Shown: positions 8,351-19,639, numbered from the stretch's first letter. The stretch: DNA of 64,000 bases from JAJPHW01 sp963799065 (GCA_963799065.1 CAWCVJ010000001.1:496001-560000), one strand, 5' to 3'. Numbers and translations are program-made. The notes: generated from the letters alone by a model not told the origin.

Positions 8351-8546
8351 GCGCAGCGGTCAAGAGTTATTGGCTCTCCGAATGCGCCTTCGCCACCGGG
8401 ACAGGGGCGGCGAACGAACGTTGCGGAGTGAGCGGATTACTCCACACCGGAGGTTGCTTCTCGATCACTCCGGAAATTCCTGCATTCGCTTCGCCTTAAG
8501 AGGGCGGCGAGTTTGCCACTTAGTCCAGTTGCACCAGAACCGGGCG

Positions 8547-8574
8547 TTGCGCGGGCGCGGCAAGCCGCTACAAT
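8547..8574 (+). promoter_or_regulatory. possible dnaE promoter
   Basis: TTGCGC, 16 bases, TACAAT. It lies 28 bases before the dnaE start codon, giving a short leader. The rest of the 251-base gap before dnaE shows no gene. Confidence 0.4.
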
Positions 8575-8601
8575 TGAGAGTCACGAAACCTTAACCAACA
8601 A

Positions 8602-11600
8602 ATGTCTCAATTCGTCCACCTGCATCTGCATACCGATTATTCGCTGCTCGACGGCGCTTGCGACGTTGAAAAGCTTTGCCAGCGGGCTAAAGAGATGGGC
8701 ATGCCTGCGGTTGCCATGACCGATCATGGCAACATTTTTGGGGCGGTGCATTTTGTGAATGCGGCCAAGGCCGCCGGCGTCAAGCCCATCATCGGGTGCG
8801 AGCTATACATCTGCAAGAAGGCCGATCACGACATCAGTCGCACTCCTCCCGAGGGCGACAGCTATAACCATCTTCTTGTGCTCGCGGAAAACGAAGAGGG
8901 GTATCGCAATCTCGCCCGGATCACATCGGAAGCATCGCTGAAGGGGTTCTATTACAAGCCACGAGTGAGCAAGGCATTTTTGGCCGAGCACTCCAAGGGA
9001 CTGATTGGGCTTTCCGGATGCTTGAAGGGCGAGGTCGCGGAATTTCTGACGGAAGAAAAGTATGACTTGGCGCGGCGGTCCGCGGCGGAATACTCCGACA
9101 TTTTTGGCCAAGGGAACTTTTTTCTTGAGATACAGGATCAAGGGCTGGAGCAGGAGCACAAGATTCATCCCGGATTGTTTCAGTTGGAAAAAGATCTTGG
9201 ACTCCCACTTGTGGCCACCAATGACAGTCATTATCTTTGCGAAGACGACGCCCATGCCCAGGACGTGATGCTCTGCATTCAGACGGGAAAGTCGATTCAA
9301 GACACCAACCGGATGAAGTTTCACGGCACTGATTTTTATGTCAAGAGCTATGACCAGATGCTGCGCGTTTTCAAAGACTCACCGGATGTGCTGACCCGAA
9401 CGCTCGGAATCGCGGAACGTTGCAGCGTGAAGATTGAGAAAGTGGCAAATCCGTTTCCTCGATTTGATGTCCCACCCGGATTCACGCCCGACAGCTACTT
9501 TGAGCACATCTCGCGCCAGGGCTTTGCGAAACGTATGGAAGTCTTGCGGGTGCTCGATGGCCAAGGCAAGTTGAAGCATAGTCTGGCGGATTACGAGCAG
9601 CGGCTAAGCCGCGAAATTGACATCATCAAGCAGATGAAGTTCCCCGGCTATTTCCTCATCGTTTGGGATTTCATTCGTTACGCGCGCGATCGCAGTATAC
9701 CGGTTGGGCCCGGTCGTGGATCCGCTGCGGGATCACTGGTTTCTTACGCGCTGGAAATCACCGACATCGATCCGCTCCAGCACGAGCTGCTGTTTGAGCG
9801 CTTCCTGAATCCTGAGCGTATTTCGATGCCCGACATCGATATCGACTTCTGCATGAACCGGCGCGGCGAAGTGATCGATTACGTCACACAGAAATATGGA
9901 CGGGAAAATGTAGCGCAGATCATTACGTTCGGAACCATGGCGGCGAAGGCTGCGGTAAAAGATGTCGGTCGCGCCATGGGCATTCCCTACGCCGAAGTGG
10001 ATCGCATCGCGAAGATGATTCCGACCACGCTGAACATCAAGCTGGAACAGGCGATGAAGGATTCGCCCGATTTGCAGAAGGCTTGCGACAATGACGCGCA
10101 AGTGCGTGCTTTGCTGGATACGGCGCGCAAGCTGGAAGGTCTCGTGCGCAACTCAGGAGTGCACGCCGCCGGGGTGGTGATTTCACCGCAACCACTCACC
10201 GATCTGGTTCCACTGCACAAGACCAAGAACGACGAAATCGTCACCGCGTTCGACATGTTCGCCATCGAGAAAATGGGCCTGCTGAAGATGGATTTCCTCG
10301 GGCTCACGACGCTGACGATTCTCGACGATGCGCTGAAGCTTATTGCGCAGACCAAGTCGGAGCAGATATCGCTCGAAAAGATTCCTCTGGATAACCTGGA
10401 GACGTACGAAAAGGTTTTTCACAGCGCACTGACCTCTGGAGTGTTTCAGTTTGAATCGCAAGGCATGAGGGATGTGCTGCGGCGATATAAGCCGAACTCG
10501 ATCGAAGACCTCACAGCGTTAAATGCGCTTTATCGGCCGGGGCCGATCCAGGGCGGCATGATCGACGATTTTATCGACCGCAAGCATGGTCGCAAGAAGA
10601 TCGAATACGAGTTGCCCGAATTGAAGGAGATGCTACAGGAGACGCTGGGCGTCATCGTGTATCAGGAACAGGTGATGCAGATCGCCAACCGGCTCGCGGG
10701 ATATTCGCTGGGAGAGGCCGATCTGCTGCGCCGCGCCATGGGGAAGAAGGACGCGGTCGAGATGGCGAAGCAGCGCGAGCGTTTTGTGGCGGGCGCCGCC
10801 GAACGGCATTATCCGTCGAAGAAGATCGAAAAGATTTTCGATCTTATGGCACAGTTTGCAGGTTATGGCTTCAACAAATCGCACTCCGCCGCTTACGCGC
10901 TTTTGGCCTATCACACAGCGTATCTGAAGACGCATTATCCCGTAGAGTTTATGTCGGCGCTGTTGACGTCGGTCACGGGCAATACGGACGATGTTGTGAA
11001 GTACATCAACGAGTGCCGCGAGATGGGGATAGCAGTCGAGCCGCCCGACATCAATGTGTCGGACGCGAACTTTACCCCGCATGATGCGGCGATTCGCTTC
11101 GGACTGGCTGCGGTCAAGAATGTGGGACACAATGCCATTGAGTCGATCGTTGCGGGACGCGCGAAACTTGGCTCTTACACTTCGATTTACCAGGTCTGTG
11201 AGAACGTCGACCTGCGGCTGCTAAACAAGCGGGTGCTGGAATCGCTGATCAAGAGTGGCGCGATGGATTCTTTGGGGCGTCGCGCTCAACTCATGGCCGT
11301 GCTCGACAAAGCGATGGATCATGCCCAGAAAGCGGCGCGGGACGCCGAGTCTGGCCAGCATGGGCTATTCGGTTTATTCGCAGAGCCGGGAAGCGCGCCT
11401 TCCGAGGAAAAACTGCCCAACATTCCCGATTGGGACGAACACGTGCGGCTGGCGAACGAAAAAGAGATTCTGGGCTTCTTCATCACCGGTCATCCTTTAG
11501 AAAAGCATCGGGAAAAATTGGAGGATCTGCGCGCACTTCGTACTTCGGATATTGCGGCGATGAAGTCTTCGACCGGTAAGGATGAGAGCATCACGACGGC

Positions 11601-12084
11601 CGGCATCATCACGAATCTGAAGGTGTTGAAGTCGAAGCGCGGCGATTTCTATGCGCAGGCTGCGCTCGAAGATATGGCGGGCACGGTCGAGATGATTGTG
11701 TTTCCCGAAGCCTATAAGAAATTGTCAGAGCGCCTTAAGCAAGAGGTGCCGGTGCTGGTGCGCGGAGGTGTCCGGATTGAAGAAGGCGCCAATCCCAAAC
11801 TGACGGCCAATGATATTTTTCCCCTCGACGAATACAAGGTTCCGTTGCCTAAGTCGCTTCGCATTCGCGTCCCTCTTGAAAGCGCGGGCGAGTCGACAAT
11901 CGAGAACTTGCACGAGTTGTTCGTCGAACGTAAAGGCGATGCCAAGGTACTCTTCGACGTGGAACGCGAAGGTGACTTCATGGTGGTCATGGAGGCGGAA
12001 GGCTATAATGTGCAACCAGACCGTAAGTTTCTCGCCCGGGTCGAAGAACTATGTGGACGGGGCGCAGTAAGAATCATTACGTGA
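8602..12084 (+). CDS. dnaE: DNA polymerase III subunit alpha
   Basis: The replicative polymerase catalytic subunit, 1160 residues, the normal length of the DnaE1 type. The PHP domain starts at once (FVHLHLHTDYSLLDGA, TDHGNIFG), with its histidines intact. The C-family polymerase core has GPGRGSAAGS near residue 372 and the palm aspartates PDIDIDF near 410. The helix-hairpin-helix/tandem region follows (YGFNKSHSAAYA), then an OB fold near 1000-1080 (ITTAGIITNLKVLKSKRGDFYAQAALED). No Shine-Dalgarno is obvious before the ATG. A second, error-prone family member ends at the far right of the window (63811). Confidence 0.97.
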   Translation: MSQFVHLHLHTDYSLLDGACDVEKLCQRAKEMGMPAVAMTDHGNIFGAVHFVNAAKAAGVKPIIGCELYICKKADHDISRTPPEGDSYNHLLVLAENEEGYRNLARITSEASLKGFYYKPRVSKAFLAEHSKGLIGLSGCLKGEVAEFLTEEKYDLARRSAAEYSDIFGQGNFFLEIQDQGLEQEHKIHPGLFQLEKDLGLPLVATNDSHYLCEDDAHAQDVMLCIQTGKSIQDTNRMKFHGTDFYVKSYDQMLRVFKDSPDVLTRTLGIAERCSVKIEKVANPFPRFDVPPGFTPDSYFEHISRQGFAKRMEVLRVLDGQGKLKHSLADYEQRLSREIDIIKQMKFPGYFLIVWDFIRYARDRSIPVGPGRGSAAGSLVSYALEITDIDPLQHELLFERFLNPERISMPDIDIDFCMNRRGEVIDYVTQKYGRENVAQIITFGTMAAKAAVKDVGRAMGIPYAEVDRIAKMIPTTLNIKLEQAMKDSPDLQKACDNDAQVRALLDTARKLEGLVRNSGVHAAGVVISPQPLTDLVPLHKTKNDEIVTAFDMFAIEKMGLLKMDFLGLTTLTILDDALKLIAQTKSEQISLEKIPLDNLETYEKVFHSALTSGVFQFESQGMRDVLRRYKPNSIEDLTALNALYRPGPIQGGMIDDFIDRKHGRKKIEYELPELKEMLQETLGVIVYQEQVMQIANRLAGYSLGEADLLRRAMGKKDAVEMAKQRERFVAGAAERHYPSKKIEKIFDLMAQFAGYGFNKSHSAAYALLAYHTAYLKTHYPVEFMSALLTSVTGNTDDVVKYINECREMGIAVEPPDINVSDANFTPHDAAIRFGLAAVKNVGHNAIESIVAGRAKLGSYTSIYQVCENVDLRLLNKRVLESLIKSGAMDSLGRRAQLMAVLDKAMDHAQKAARDAESGQHGLFGLFAEPGSAPSEEKLPNIPDWDEHVRLANEKEILGFFITGHPLEKHREKLEDLRALRTSDIAAMKSSTGKDESITTAGIITNLKVLKSKRGDFYAQAALEDMAGTVEMIVFPEAYKKLSERLKQEVPVLVRGGVRIEEGANPKLTANDIFPLDEYKVPLPKSLRIRVPLESAGESTIENLHELFVERKGDAKVLFDVEREGDFMVVMEAEGYNVQPDRKFLARVEELCGRGAVRIIT

Positions 12085-12243
12085 AATAAAAAACCAGTCA
12101 GCGGCTGCGCCACTATGGGTGTGAGCATTCGAGCACGAGCGCCGCAAGGGGATGGCGCGCAAATGACCGAGTTGGCTTTGAGCAGCGCTGAGTTTTTGCT
12201 TCTGCTGGTGGAAACGAATTGGTTGGGAAGAAACGGAAACTAC

Positions 12244-13203
12244 ATGGAAATGGGACAAAAGGCCAAGGGAGAATTGGAGAAGATCGAGCAGCAGTTGGCG
12301 CGCTTAGAAGCGGCACCGGGGAATAATTCGGCCACGCGGGGTCAGATTAAAGAGTTGATGGAACGGGTTGAGACGCTGCGCACGCAGGTTTCGTCGCCTG
12401 TCCCGAAAGCCTGGCAGAAGACCGAGTTGGCGCGACATCCGCAGCGGCCTTACACGCTGGATTATGTCGAGCGGCTATTCACCGACTGGAGTGAGATTCG
12501 CGGCGACCGCGGATTTCGCGACGATCCCGCGATCGTTGCCGGCATGGCTCGCTTTCACGGAGAAGAAGTCGTGGTCATCGGCCAGCAAAAAGGCCGCGAT
12601 GCCAAGCAGCGCGTTTACCGGAACTTCGGAATGCCGCACCCCGAGGGCTATCGCAAGGCGCTGCGTGTAATGCAGTTTGCGGAGAAGTTTGGCCGCCCCA
12701 TATTTACCTTTGTCGACACCGACGGCGCTTATCCGGGAATCGACGCGGAAGAGCGCGGACAAGGAGAGGCCATTGCTCACAACCTGCGCGAGATGGCGCG
12801 GCTGGAAGTTCCGACGATCGCAACCATCATAGGCGTTGGCGGTAGCGGCGGGGCATTGGCGATTGCCGTAGCGGATCGCGTATTGATGATGGAGAATTCG
12901 GTTTACTCGGTGATTTCGCCGGAAGGTTGTGCTTCGATCATGTGGCGCGAGCCGTCGAAGAAGATTCTAGCGGCGGAAGCCATGAAGATTACTGCCGAAG
13001 ACTTGAGCGGGTTGGGATGCATTGACGGCATCGTTCCGGAGCCTGAAGGCGGAGCGCATATCGATCACGACGCGGCCGCGGCCCTGCTCGATCAGGCCTT
13101 GCAAGAGAATATCGTAGCTCTGAAAAAGTTACCCAAAGCAGAGCGCCTGGATGCCCGCTACCAGAAGTTTCGTAACATGGCCCAGTTCTTCACTGTGGCA
13201 TAG
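12244..13203 (+). CDS. accA: acetyl-CoA carboxylase carboxyltransferase subunit alpha
   Basis: This subunit transfers the carboxyl group from biotin to acetyl-CoA, making malonyl-CoA for fatty-acid synthesis, together with AccD. The chosen ATG gives 319 residues, the same length as the E. coli protein, beginning with the family's helical lead (KGELEKIEQQLARLEAA). Diagnostic motifs include RPYTLDYVERLFTDW, GDRGFRDDPAIV, NFGMPHPEGYRKALRVM, FVDTDGAYPGIDAEERGQ and the oxyanion-forming IGVGGSGGALAI. A longer in-frame start at 12115 adds 43 unlike residues and is rejected. The gene overlaps the convergent HAD gene by 14 bases. Confidence 0.95.
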   Translation: MEMGQKAKGELEKIEQQLARLEAAPGNNSATRGQIKELMERVETLRTQVSSPVPKAWQKTELARHPQRPYTLDYVERLFTDWSEIRGDRGFRDDPAIVAGMARFHGEEVVVIGQQKGRDAKQRVYRNFGMPHPEGYRKALRVMQFAEKFGRPIFTFVDTDGAYPGIDAEERGQGEAIAHNLREMARLEVPTIATIIGVGGSGGALAIAVADRVLMMENSVYSVISPEGCASIMWREPSKKILAAEAMKITAEDLSGLGCIDGIVPEPEGGAHIDHDAAAALLDQALQENIVALKKLPKAERLDARYQKFRNMAQFFTVA

Positions 13204-13906
13204 CGTTCTTCACTACGTCGCAAAGTCGCGCCAGGGTCGCCATATCCGGGACTTCGAGATCTGGAGTACCTTCGGCTCGTTTGACCGCGCCGATCCCCGC
13301 TCTGGGCGACACGCGATTGACCCAGGTTGTCGCAAGTCCCATCGACTGCGCTGGCAATACATCGTGGTAGATGCTTTGTCCCACGTGAAGCCATTTGTCC
13401 GGCTTGGGCCGCAAGCGTTCTTCAGCTAGCTTGAAGATTTTCAGGGACGGCTTATAGGCTTGCGCTTGCTGGGCAGTGATCACGTCGTCAAACTCGACTC
13501 CGAGTTTCGGCGCGGTTGCGGCGAACAGATCGTCGTCGATGTTGGAAATCACCGCCAGGCGGAAGCGGGATTTCAATGACTGTAGCGCTTCCACTGTGTC
13601 GGGGAACGCGGGCCAGTTTTTGATCGAAGCGCCGAGCGAATCGACTTCTTGCTGGGATGGGATGAAGCTTTCGCGGTGTCCGATTCCGCGCACGACGCTG
13701 GCTAGAACCTCTTTGTATTGCTGATATTCTTCGGCTTCGGCTTGCGCCTCAAGTTCGCCGTAGAGTTCGAGCAGAGAAGCGTTCGACATAGTTTTATTAT
13801 GTGCGGCGAGGATAGGCCTTAGCGCCGAGAAAATTCCTGTTTCCCAGTCGATCAGGGTTCCGTAGCAGTCGAAGGTCAGGAGCTCGAAGCGGGAGAAATC
13901 CAGCAT
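13190..13906 (-). CDS. haloacid dehalogenase, type II (HAD superfamily)
   Basis: A 238-residue HAD hydrolase. Motif I is FDCYGTLIDWE with the nucleophile D13, typical of L-2-haloacid dehalogenases. Motif II is AVISNIDDDL, motif III lysine lies in YKPSLKIFKLA, and motif IV is HVGQSIYHDVLPA. The type II pattern includes the GxGxAK-like loop replaced by MGLATTWVNR. Substrate may be a 2-haloacid or a phosphate ester; sequence alone cannot say. An in-frame ATG at 13993 would add 29 residues rich in charged residues; the shorter start matches the family. It converges on accA, with a 14-base overlap. Confidence 0.85.
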   Translation of the reverse strand: MLDFSRFELLTFDCYGTLIDWETGIFSALRPILAAHNKTMSNASLLELYGELEAQAEAEEYQQYKEVLASVVRGIGHRESFIPSQQEVDSLGASIKNWPAFPDTVEALQSLKSRFRLAVISNIDDDLFAATAPKLGVEFDDVITAQQAQAYKPSLKIFKLAEERLRPKPDKWLHVGQSIYHDVLPAQSMGLATTWVNRVSPRAGIGAVKRAEGTPDLEVPDMATLARLCDVVKNAMPQ

Positions 13907-14021
13907 TGGCTTATTGTCTCGCGTTTTGAGCCTGTTCAGAGTTTTGGTTTCCGGATCAAAATGATCCTGTTTCAGCGCCTTGGTCTCGCTCATTTCGCGG
14001 GATGCCTGATGGAGGTAGGAG

Positions 14022-14294
14022 ATGTGCCGGAATATTAAGACGTTGTTCAACTTCGATCCGCCGGTCACTGAGGATGAGATTCGCGCGGCGTCGTTGCAGT
14101 TTGTGAGGAAAATTACAGGATTCAACAAGCCGTCCAAGACGAACGAAGCCGCGTTTCTGGTGGCGGTGGAGGAAGTCGCCGGAATATCGAATCGGCTTCT
14201 ACGCTCGCTTGAAACCAACGCTCCGCCCAAAAATCGCGAGGAAGAAGCGGAGCGGGCACGGGCGCGCTATGCGGAGCGGTTTCTGAACGGCTGA
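14022..14294 (+). CDS. DUF2277 family protein
   Basis: A 90-residue protein that begins MCRNIKTLFNFDPPVT and contains ASLQFVRKITGFNKPS, the signature of DUF2277, a small conserved protein of unknown function found in many bacteria. The start lies six bases behind GGAGG. It is divergent from the HAD gene. The tail (NREEEAERARARYAERF) is a charged helix, as in the family. Confidence 0.9.
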   Translation: MCRNIKTLFNFDPPVTEDEIRAASLQFVRKITGFNKPSKTNEAAFLVAVEEVAGISNRLLRSLETNAPPKNREEEAERARARYAERFLNG

Positions 14295-14313
14295 TGCCCC
14301 GGTCAAGCCAGAA

Positions 14314-14342
14314 TTGACACATAATACGTGCGCACGTATACT
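14314..14342 (+). promoter_or_regulatory. near-consensus promoter with embedded palindromic operator
   Basis: TTGACA (14314-14319), exactly 17 bases, then TATACT (14337-14342). The spacer holds the perfect 14-base palindrome TACGTGCGCACGTA (14325-14338), which touches the -10 box. A toxin-antitoxin complex bound there would block the polymerase. The expected transcription start, about seven bases after the -10, coincides with the ATG at 14349, which predicts a leaderless mRNA. Confidence 0.8.
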
Positions 14343-14348
14343 GTTAGC

Positions 14349-14570
14349 ATGAACCTTACCCTTTCCGTTGACGAGCAACTGGTCGCGCGGGCCCGCGAAA
14401 AAGCTGACGCCCTGGGTACAAGCCTTAATCAGCTGATTCGGGATTACTTGCAGAAAATCGCAGGCGATGACGATCCCGAGCGCAGCATTGAAGAATTGAA
14501 GCGTCTCTCCGGCACGGGGCACTCTCGCGGCTGGCGTTTCAACCGCGCCGAGATTCATGAGCGCTCGTAG
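14349..14570 (+). CDS. antitoxin of a PIN-toxin pair (ribbon-helix-helix type)
   Basis: A 73-residue protein. The N-terminus NLTLSVDEQLVARAREKADALGTSLNQLIRDYL follows the ribbon-helix-helix pattern (strand LTLSV, helix DEQLVARAREKA, turn, helix SLNQLIRDYL), so it should bind the palindrome in its own promoter. The C-terminus (SRGWRFNRAEIHERS) is the kind of tail that inserts into a PIN toxin. An upstream in-frame ATG at 14328 lies inside the promoter and is rejected. It overlaps the toxin gene by 14 bases. Confidence 0.85.
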   Translation: MNLTLSVDEQLVARAREKADALGTSLNQLIRDYLQKIAGDDDPERSIEELKRLSGTGHSRGWRFNRAEIHERS

Positions 14571-14979
14571 CTTCTTCGACACCAATATCCTCGTTTACGC
14601 GGACGACCGGTCTGAACCCAAGAAACAACGGCAAGCCCTCGATCTGATTGCCGAGTACAGGCGCAGCGGCAGCGGCGTACTCTCTCTACAAGTTCTGCAA
14701 GAGTATTTCGTGACGGTTACGCGGAAGCTGGGGGTTGACCCGGCGATCGCGCGGAGGAAGGTCGAATTGCTGGCGGAGTTCGACGTCGCGGTTCCGCGGT
14801 TGGGAGACATCCTCGCCGCCATCGATCTGCATCGCCTCCACGGCCTGCAGTTTTGGGACGCACTAATTGTGCAATCAGCGAAGCAGGCAGGATGCAGCGT
14901 ACTCTTCTCCGAAAACATGCAAGATGCCAGGGAGATAGCTGGCCTGCGAATTGTGAATCCGTTGGGGAAGGCGAAGTAG
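14557..14979 (+). CDS. PIN-domain ribonuclease toxin (VapC-like)
   Basis: A 140-residue PIN domain protein. Acidic active-site residues are visible: D8 in FFDTNILVYA, a glutamate in QVLQEYFVTV, D in QFWDALIV, and the final acidic cluster near LFSENMQD. VapC toxins cut tRNA or rRNA when released from their antitoxin. The gene begins within the antitoxin reading frame (14-base overlap), the usual antitoxin-first order, and shares its promoter. No sign of truncation. Confidence 0.9.
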   Translation: MSARSFFDTNILVYADDRSEPKKQRQALDLIAEYRRSGSGVLSLQVLQEYFVTVTRKLGVDPAIARRKVELLAEFDVAVPRLGDILAAIDLHRLHGLQFWDALIVQSAKQAGCSVLFSENMQDAREIAGLRIVNPLGKAK

Positions 14980-15054
14980 CGACCATAAGAGAAACCGAGG
15001 GGCACTGGTCTTGGTAGAGCCGCGGGTGAGGGCGCCCGCGCCACAAGGGCCCAA

Positions 15055-15090
15055 AACGAAAAGCCCCGCCTTTCGGCGGGGCTTTTCGTT
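15055..15090 (-). terminator. strong bidirectional terminator after groEL
   Basis: A 16-bp perfect stem (AACGAAAAGCCCCGCC / GGCGGGGCTTTTCGTT) around a TTTC loop. The AAAA and TTTT flanks within the stem let it serve groEL on the minus strand and the toxin gene on the plus strand. A GC-rich repeat fragment lies just to the left (15015-15045). Confidence 0.9.
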
Positions 15091-15137
15091 GATAGGAGCA
15101 AGGCGGACAAGCGCATCCGCCTCACATTTGCTTCTTC

Positions 15138-16811
<1,674 letters not shown>

Positions 16812-16896
16812 AATTTTTCTCCTTCACTTCTCGGTGAAATTAATTTGGTGTTGCGATGTTTGGGTTGCAGGCGCGAAATGCGGCCTGCGGGAAAAA

Positions 16897-17232
16897 CTAC
16901 TTACGCGATCCGGCGAGTTCCTTCTTGCCAGCGCCAGCGCCGGTGAGTACGCCCAGAACTTCCTCCTCGCGCATGATGATGTAGTCTTCGCCGTCCAACT
17001 TGATTTCGGTTCCGGCGTATTTGCCGAACAGGATGCGGTCACCCTCTTTGAGTTCCAGCGGGAAAACCTTGCCTTCGTCGTTGACTTTGCCTTTGCCGAC
17101 GGAGATGACTTCGCCCTCCTGTGGCTTATCTTTGGCGCTGTCTGGAATAATGAGGCCGCCACGGGTGGTACCGGATTCCTCAATGCGACGAATCAGGATG
17201 CGGTCATGAAGTGGTGCGAACTTGGTTGACAT
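16897..17232 (-). CDS. groES: co-chaperonin GroES (10 kDa)
   Basis: A 111-residue lid protein, slightly longer than the usual 95-100 because of a C-terminal extension (VLTGAGAGKKELAGSRK). Family motifs are LHDRILIRRIEE, the mobile loop TTRGGLIIPDSAKDKPQEGEV, and KEGDRILFGKYAGTEI, DGEDYIIMREEEVLGV. The SD (AAGGAG) precedes the ATG. It is the first gene of the groES-groEL operon, with a CIRCE element and promoter directly upstream. Confidence 0.98.
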   Translation of the reverse strand: MSTKFAPLHDRILIRRIEESGTTRGGLIIPDSAKDKPQEGEVISVGKGKVNDEGKVFPLELKEGDRILFGKYAGTEIKLDGEDYIIMREEEVLGVLTGAGAGKKELAGSRK

Positions 17233-17271
17233 GTGTGCAACTCCTTTCCTATGTATGGTTGATGTCTCGAT

Positions 17272-17298
17272 TTAGCACTCAAGGCCATCGACTGCTAA
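17272..17298 (-). promoter_or_regulatory. CIRCE element (HrcA operator)
   Basis: TTAGCACTC, nine bases, GACTGCTAA. This matches the CIRCE consensus (TTAGCACTC-N9-GAGTGCTAA) at 17 of 18 positions. It lies just downstream of the groES -10 box, where HrcA would block transcription until heat shock. No hrcA gene is in the window. Confidence 0.92.
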
Positions 17299-17299
17299 C

Positions 17300-17329
17300 A
17301 GTGTACGAATATGAGTGAAGTTTTGTCAA
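17300..17329 (-). promoter_or_regulatory. groESL promoter
   Basis: On the minus strand: TTGACA, 18 bases, TACACT. The predicted start falls inside the CIRCE element, as expected for HrcA repression. Confidence 0.7.
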
Positions 17330-17352
17330 GTCTGGGAAGGAGAATCGCACAG

Positions 17353-17383
17353 AAAAAAGCCCTCATGCAGGAGCATGAGGGCT
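17353..17383 (-). terminator. rho-independent terminator of the low-complexity protein gene
   Basis: An 11-bp perfect stem (AGCCCTCATGC / GCATGAGGGCT) with a four-base loop is followed on the minus strand by TTTTTT. It lies between the secreted-protein gene and the divergently located groES promoter. Confidence 0.9.
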
Positions 17384-17407
17384 TCGTGGGGACTCCGCGC
17401 ACGGAGG

Positions 17408-17800
17408 CTACTGCGGAGATTGAGGGGTTCTGCCTTGCGGCGATGTACTGTTGGGATTTGGCGTGCCGGGCTGATTGTCCTGACCACTGGGAGTCTGGCT
17501 GCCGTTGTTCGTCGAGCCGTTCATCGAACCATTAGGGTTGGCGCCGTTGCCTGACGCAGATGCGGATGATCCTGGGTCGGGATTGGTTGATGGAGCGCCG
17601 GTTCCCGGCGTGGGGGCCGCTGTCCCGGGAGTGGGAGCTGCGGTTCCGGGCATTGGGTTGGCCGTGCCGGTCGATCCCGGCTGAGTAGACGGCATCGACG
17701 GGCTGCTACCCGGACTGCTCGCGCTGCCATGTTGAGCGAGCGCCGCGCCCGTAAACAGGCCTCCCGACATCACAATCAAAATCGCGATATTTCGTTTCAT
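17408..17800 (-). CDS. secreted Pro/Gly/Ser/Asn-rich low-complexity protein
   Basis: A 130-residue protein with a signal peptide (MKRNIAILIVMSGGLFTGAALAQ). The mature part is of low complexity, with a short tandem repeat PGTAAPT / PGTAAPT / PGTGAPS and many Asn, Ser, Gly and Pro. No domain is recognisable; it may be an unstructured cell-surface or periplasmic protein. The ATG is preceded by GAGAGG. It has its own terminator, so it is a single transcription unit. Confidence 0.75.
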   Translation of the reverse strand: MKRNIAILIVMSGGLFTGAALAQHGSASSPGSSPSMPSTQPGSTGTANPMPGTAAPTPGTAAPTPGTGAPSTNPDPGSSASASGNGANPNGSMNGSTNNGSQTPSGQDNQPGTPNPNSTSPQGRTPQSPQ

Positions 17801-18144
17801 AGGATCCCTCTCCTCAGTGTTGTTCCTCGCACCTTCGTTGCGACCTGGATTCAAGTTAAGGCTTGCAGCGCCCATGGTCGATAGGGTGAAGCGCGTAGGT
17901 TTGGACAGGTGAAAGCTTAGTGCCTGCGCTGAAACACCTTAAAAGGAGTTTCGCAATGAGGTCCCAATCGCATTTGCAAGCCTGACCTGCGCGAGTCGGG
18001 GGTGAAGGATGGACAGAGTCTTGGGGGGAGGACTTGTGGCGCAGACGATTTAGCGAGACAATGAGGTGCCCGGAGAAAATCTCAGTCGCCTTCCATTTAC
18101 GTCTTAGGCAACACATCTCAGGCACCAATCCACAGGAGAAACAT

Positions 18145-18579
18145 TTGTCCGATCCCAAATACCGTCAGCACGGTTATCAGGACCGCAAAGAACCGTCCCG
18201 GCCCAAGTCTGGCGACGGCACGCCACCGAAGCGAGAAGAAACCTTCGGACCCCGCAAGCTGCAAATGCCCGCGAGTCATGAGGTCTCGCGCTGCGCCCAA
18301 TGCGGAACGCTGCTCGGGCAAGTCGCGGAAGCGCTGGAGCAATGCCCCAAGTGCGGCTTCGCGCTGCACTCCTGCCGGCAGTGCATGTACTTCGATACTT
18401 CCAGCCGCTTCGAATGCGCGCAGCCAGTTCCCGAGCGCGTCGCTCGCAAGGACGAGCGCAACAACTGCACGTTTTATTCGATCAGCATTCGGGTGGAGAA
18501 AGAAACCTCGACGCCGCAGGTTGTGCCGGTGCGTCCCGCGGATGCGCGACAGGCGTTCGAGAATTTGTTCAAGAAGTAG
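18145..18579 (+). CDS. zinc-ribbon protein of unknown function (TTG start)
   Basis: About 144 residues if it starts at the TTG six bases behind AGGAG; the in-frame ATGs upstream lack a ribosome site. The protein begins SDPKYRQHGYQDRKEP and then has four cysteine knuckles: CAQCGTLL, CPKCGFAL, CRQCMYFD and a later FECAQP...NNCTFY. These make at least one treble-clef or zinc-ribbon unit, perhaps two. The last segment (ADARQAFENLFKK) is a conserved-looking helix. This kind of protein is seen in Acidobacteria, but its function is not known to me. It ends nine bases from the convergent SDR gene. Confidence 0.75.
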   Translation: MSDPKYRQHGYQDRKEPSRPKSGDGTPPKREETFGPRKLQMPASHEVSRCAQCGTLLGQVAEALEQCPKCGFALHSCRQCMYFDTSSRFECAQPVPERVARKDERNNCTFYSISIRVEKETSTPQVVPVRPADARQAFENLFKK

Positions 18580-18587
18580 TTCCGCGA

Positions 18588-19316
<729 letters not shown>

Positions 19317-19415
19317 AGGCTTAGAACTCTCACATCGAGGCGACAAATCATTAGACGCGTCCCTAACAGTATGCATCTTATCAATAGGCCAATAGGGGGT
19401 GTACGCCAAGAGTGC

Positions 19416-19444
19416 TTGCCTTCGACGGTTTGCATACTTATAAT
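19416..19444 (+). promoter_or_regulatory. promoter of the TPR protein gene, with a long leader
   Basis: TTGCCT, exactly 17 bases, perfect TATAAT (19439-19444). The predicted start is near 19451, leaving about 189 bases of 5' leader before the ATG at 19640. I see no gene in the leader and no known riboswitch motif. Confidence 0.65.
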
Positions 19445-19639
19445 CCGCTCACTGGATTCTCGCCGCTGCCGAGGCGCTGGGAGGGCGAATTCCAGATTAA
19501 GAATGCCATCCTGTGAGACAAACGCTGCCGCTTCATCGGATTTTGCTGTATCTCGCTGTGCTGCATTGGGGCAGGCGGGAGATGTTGCACCGCGAAATTT
19601 TCATACTCTGATTTCCCTAGTCCAAGGAGCCTCTCGAAC

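Noticed and set aside
12115..12243. Upstream start for accA adding 43 residues
   Set aside because: The extra residues are unlike the family, and the ATG at 12244 gives exactly the standard length.
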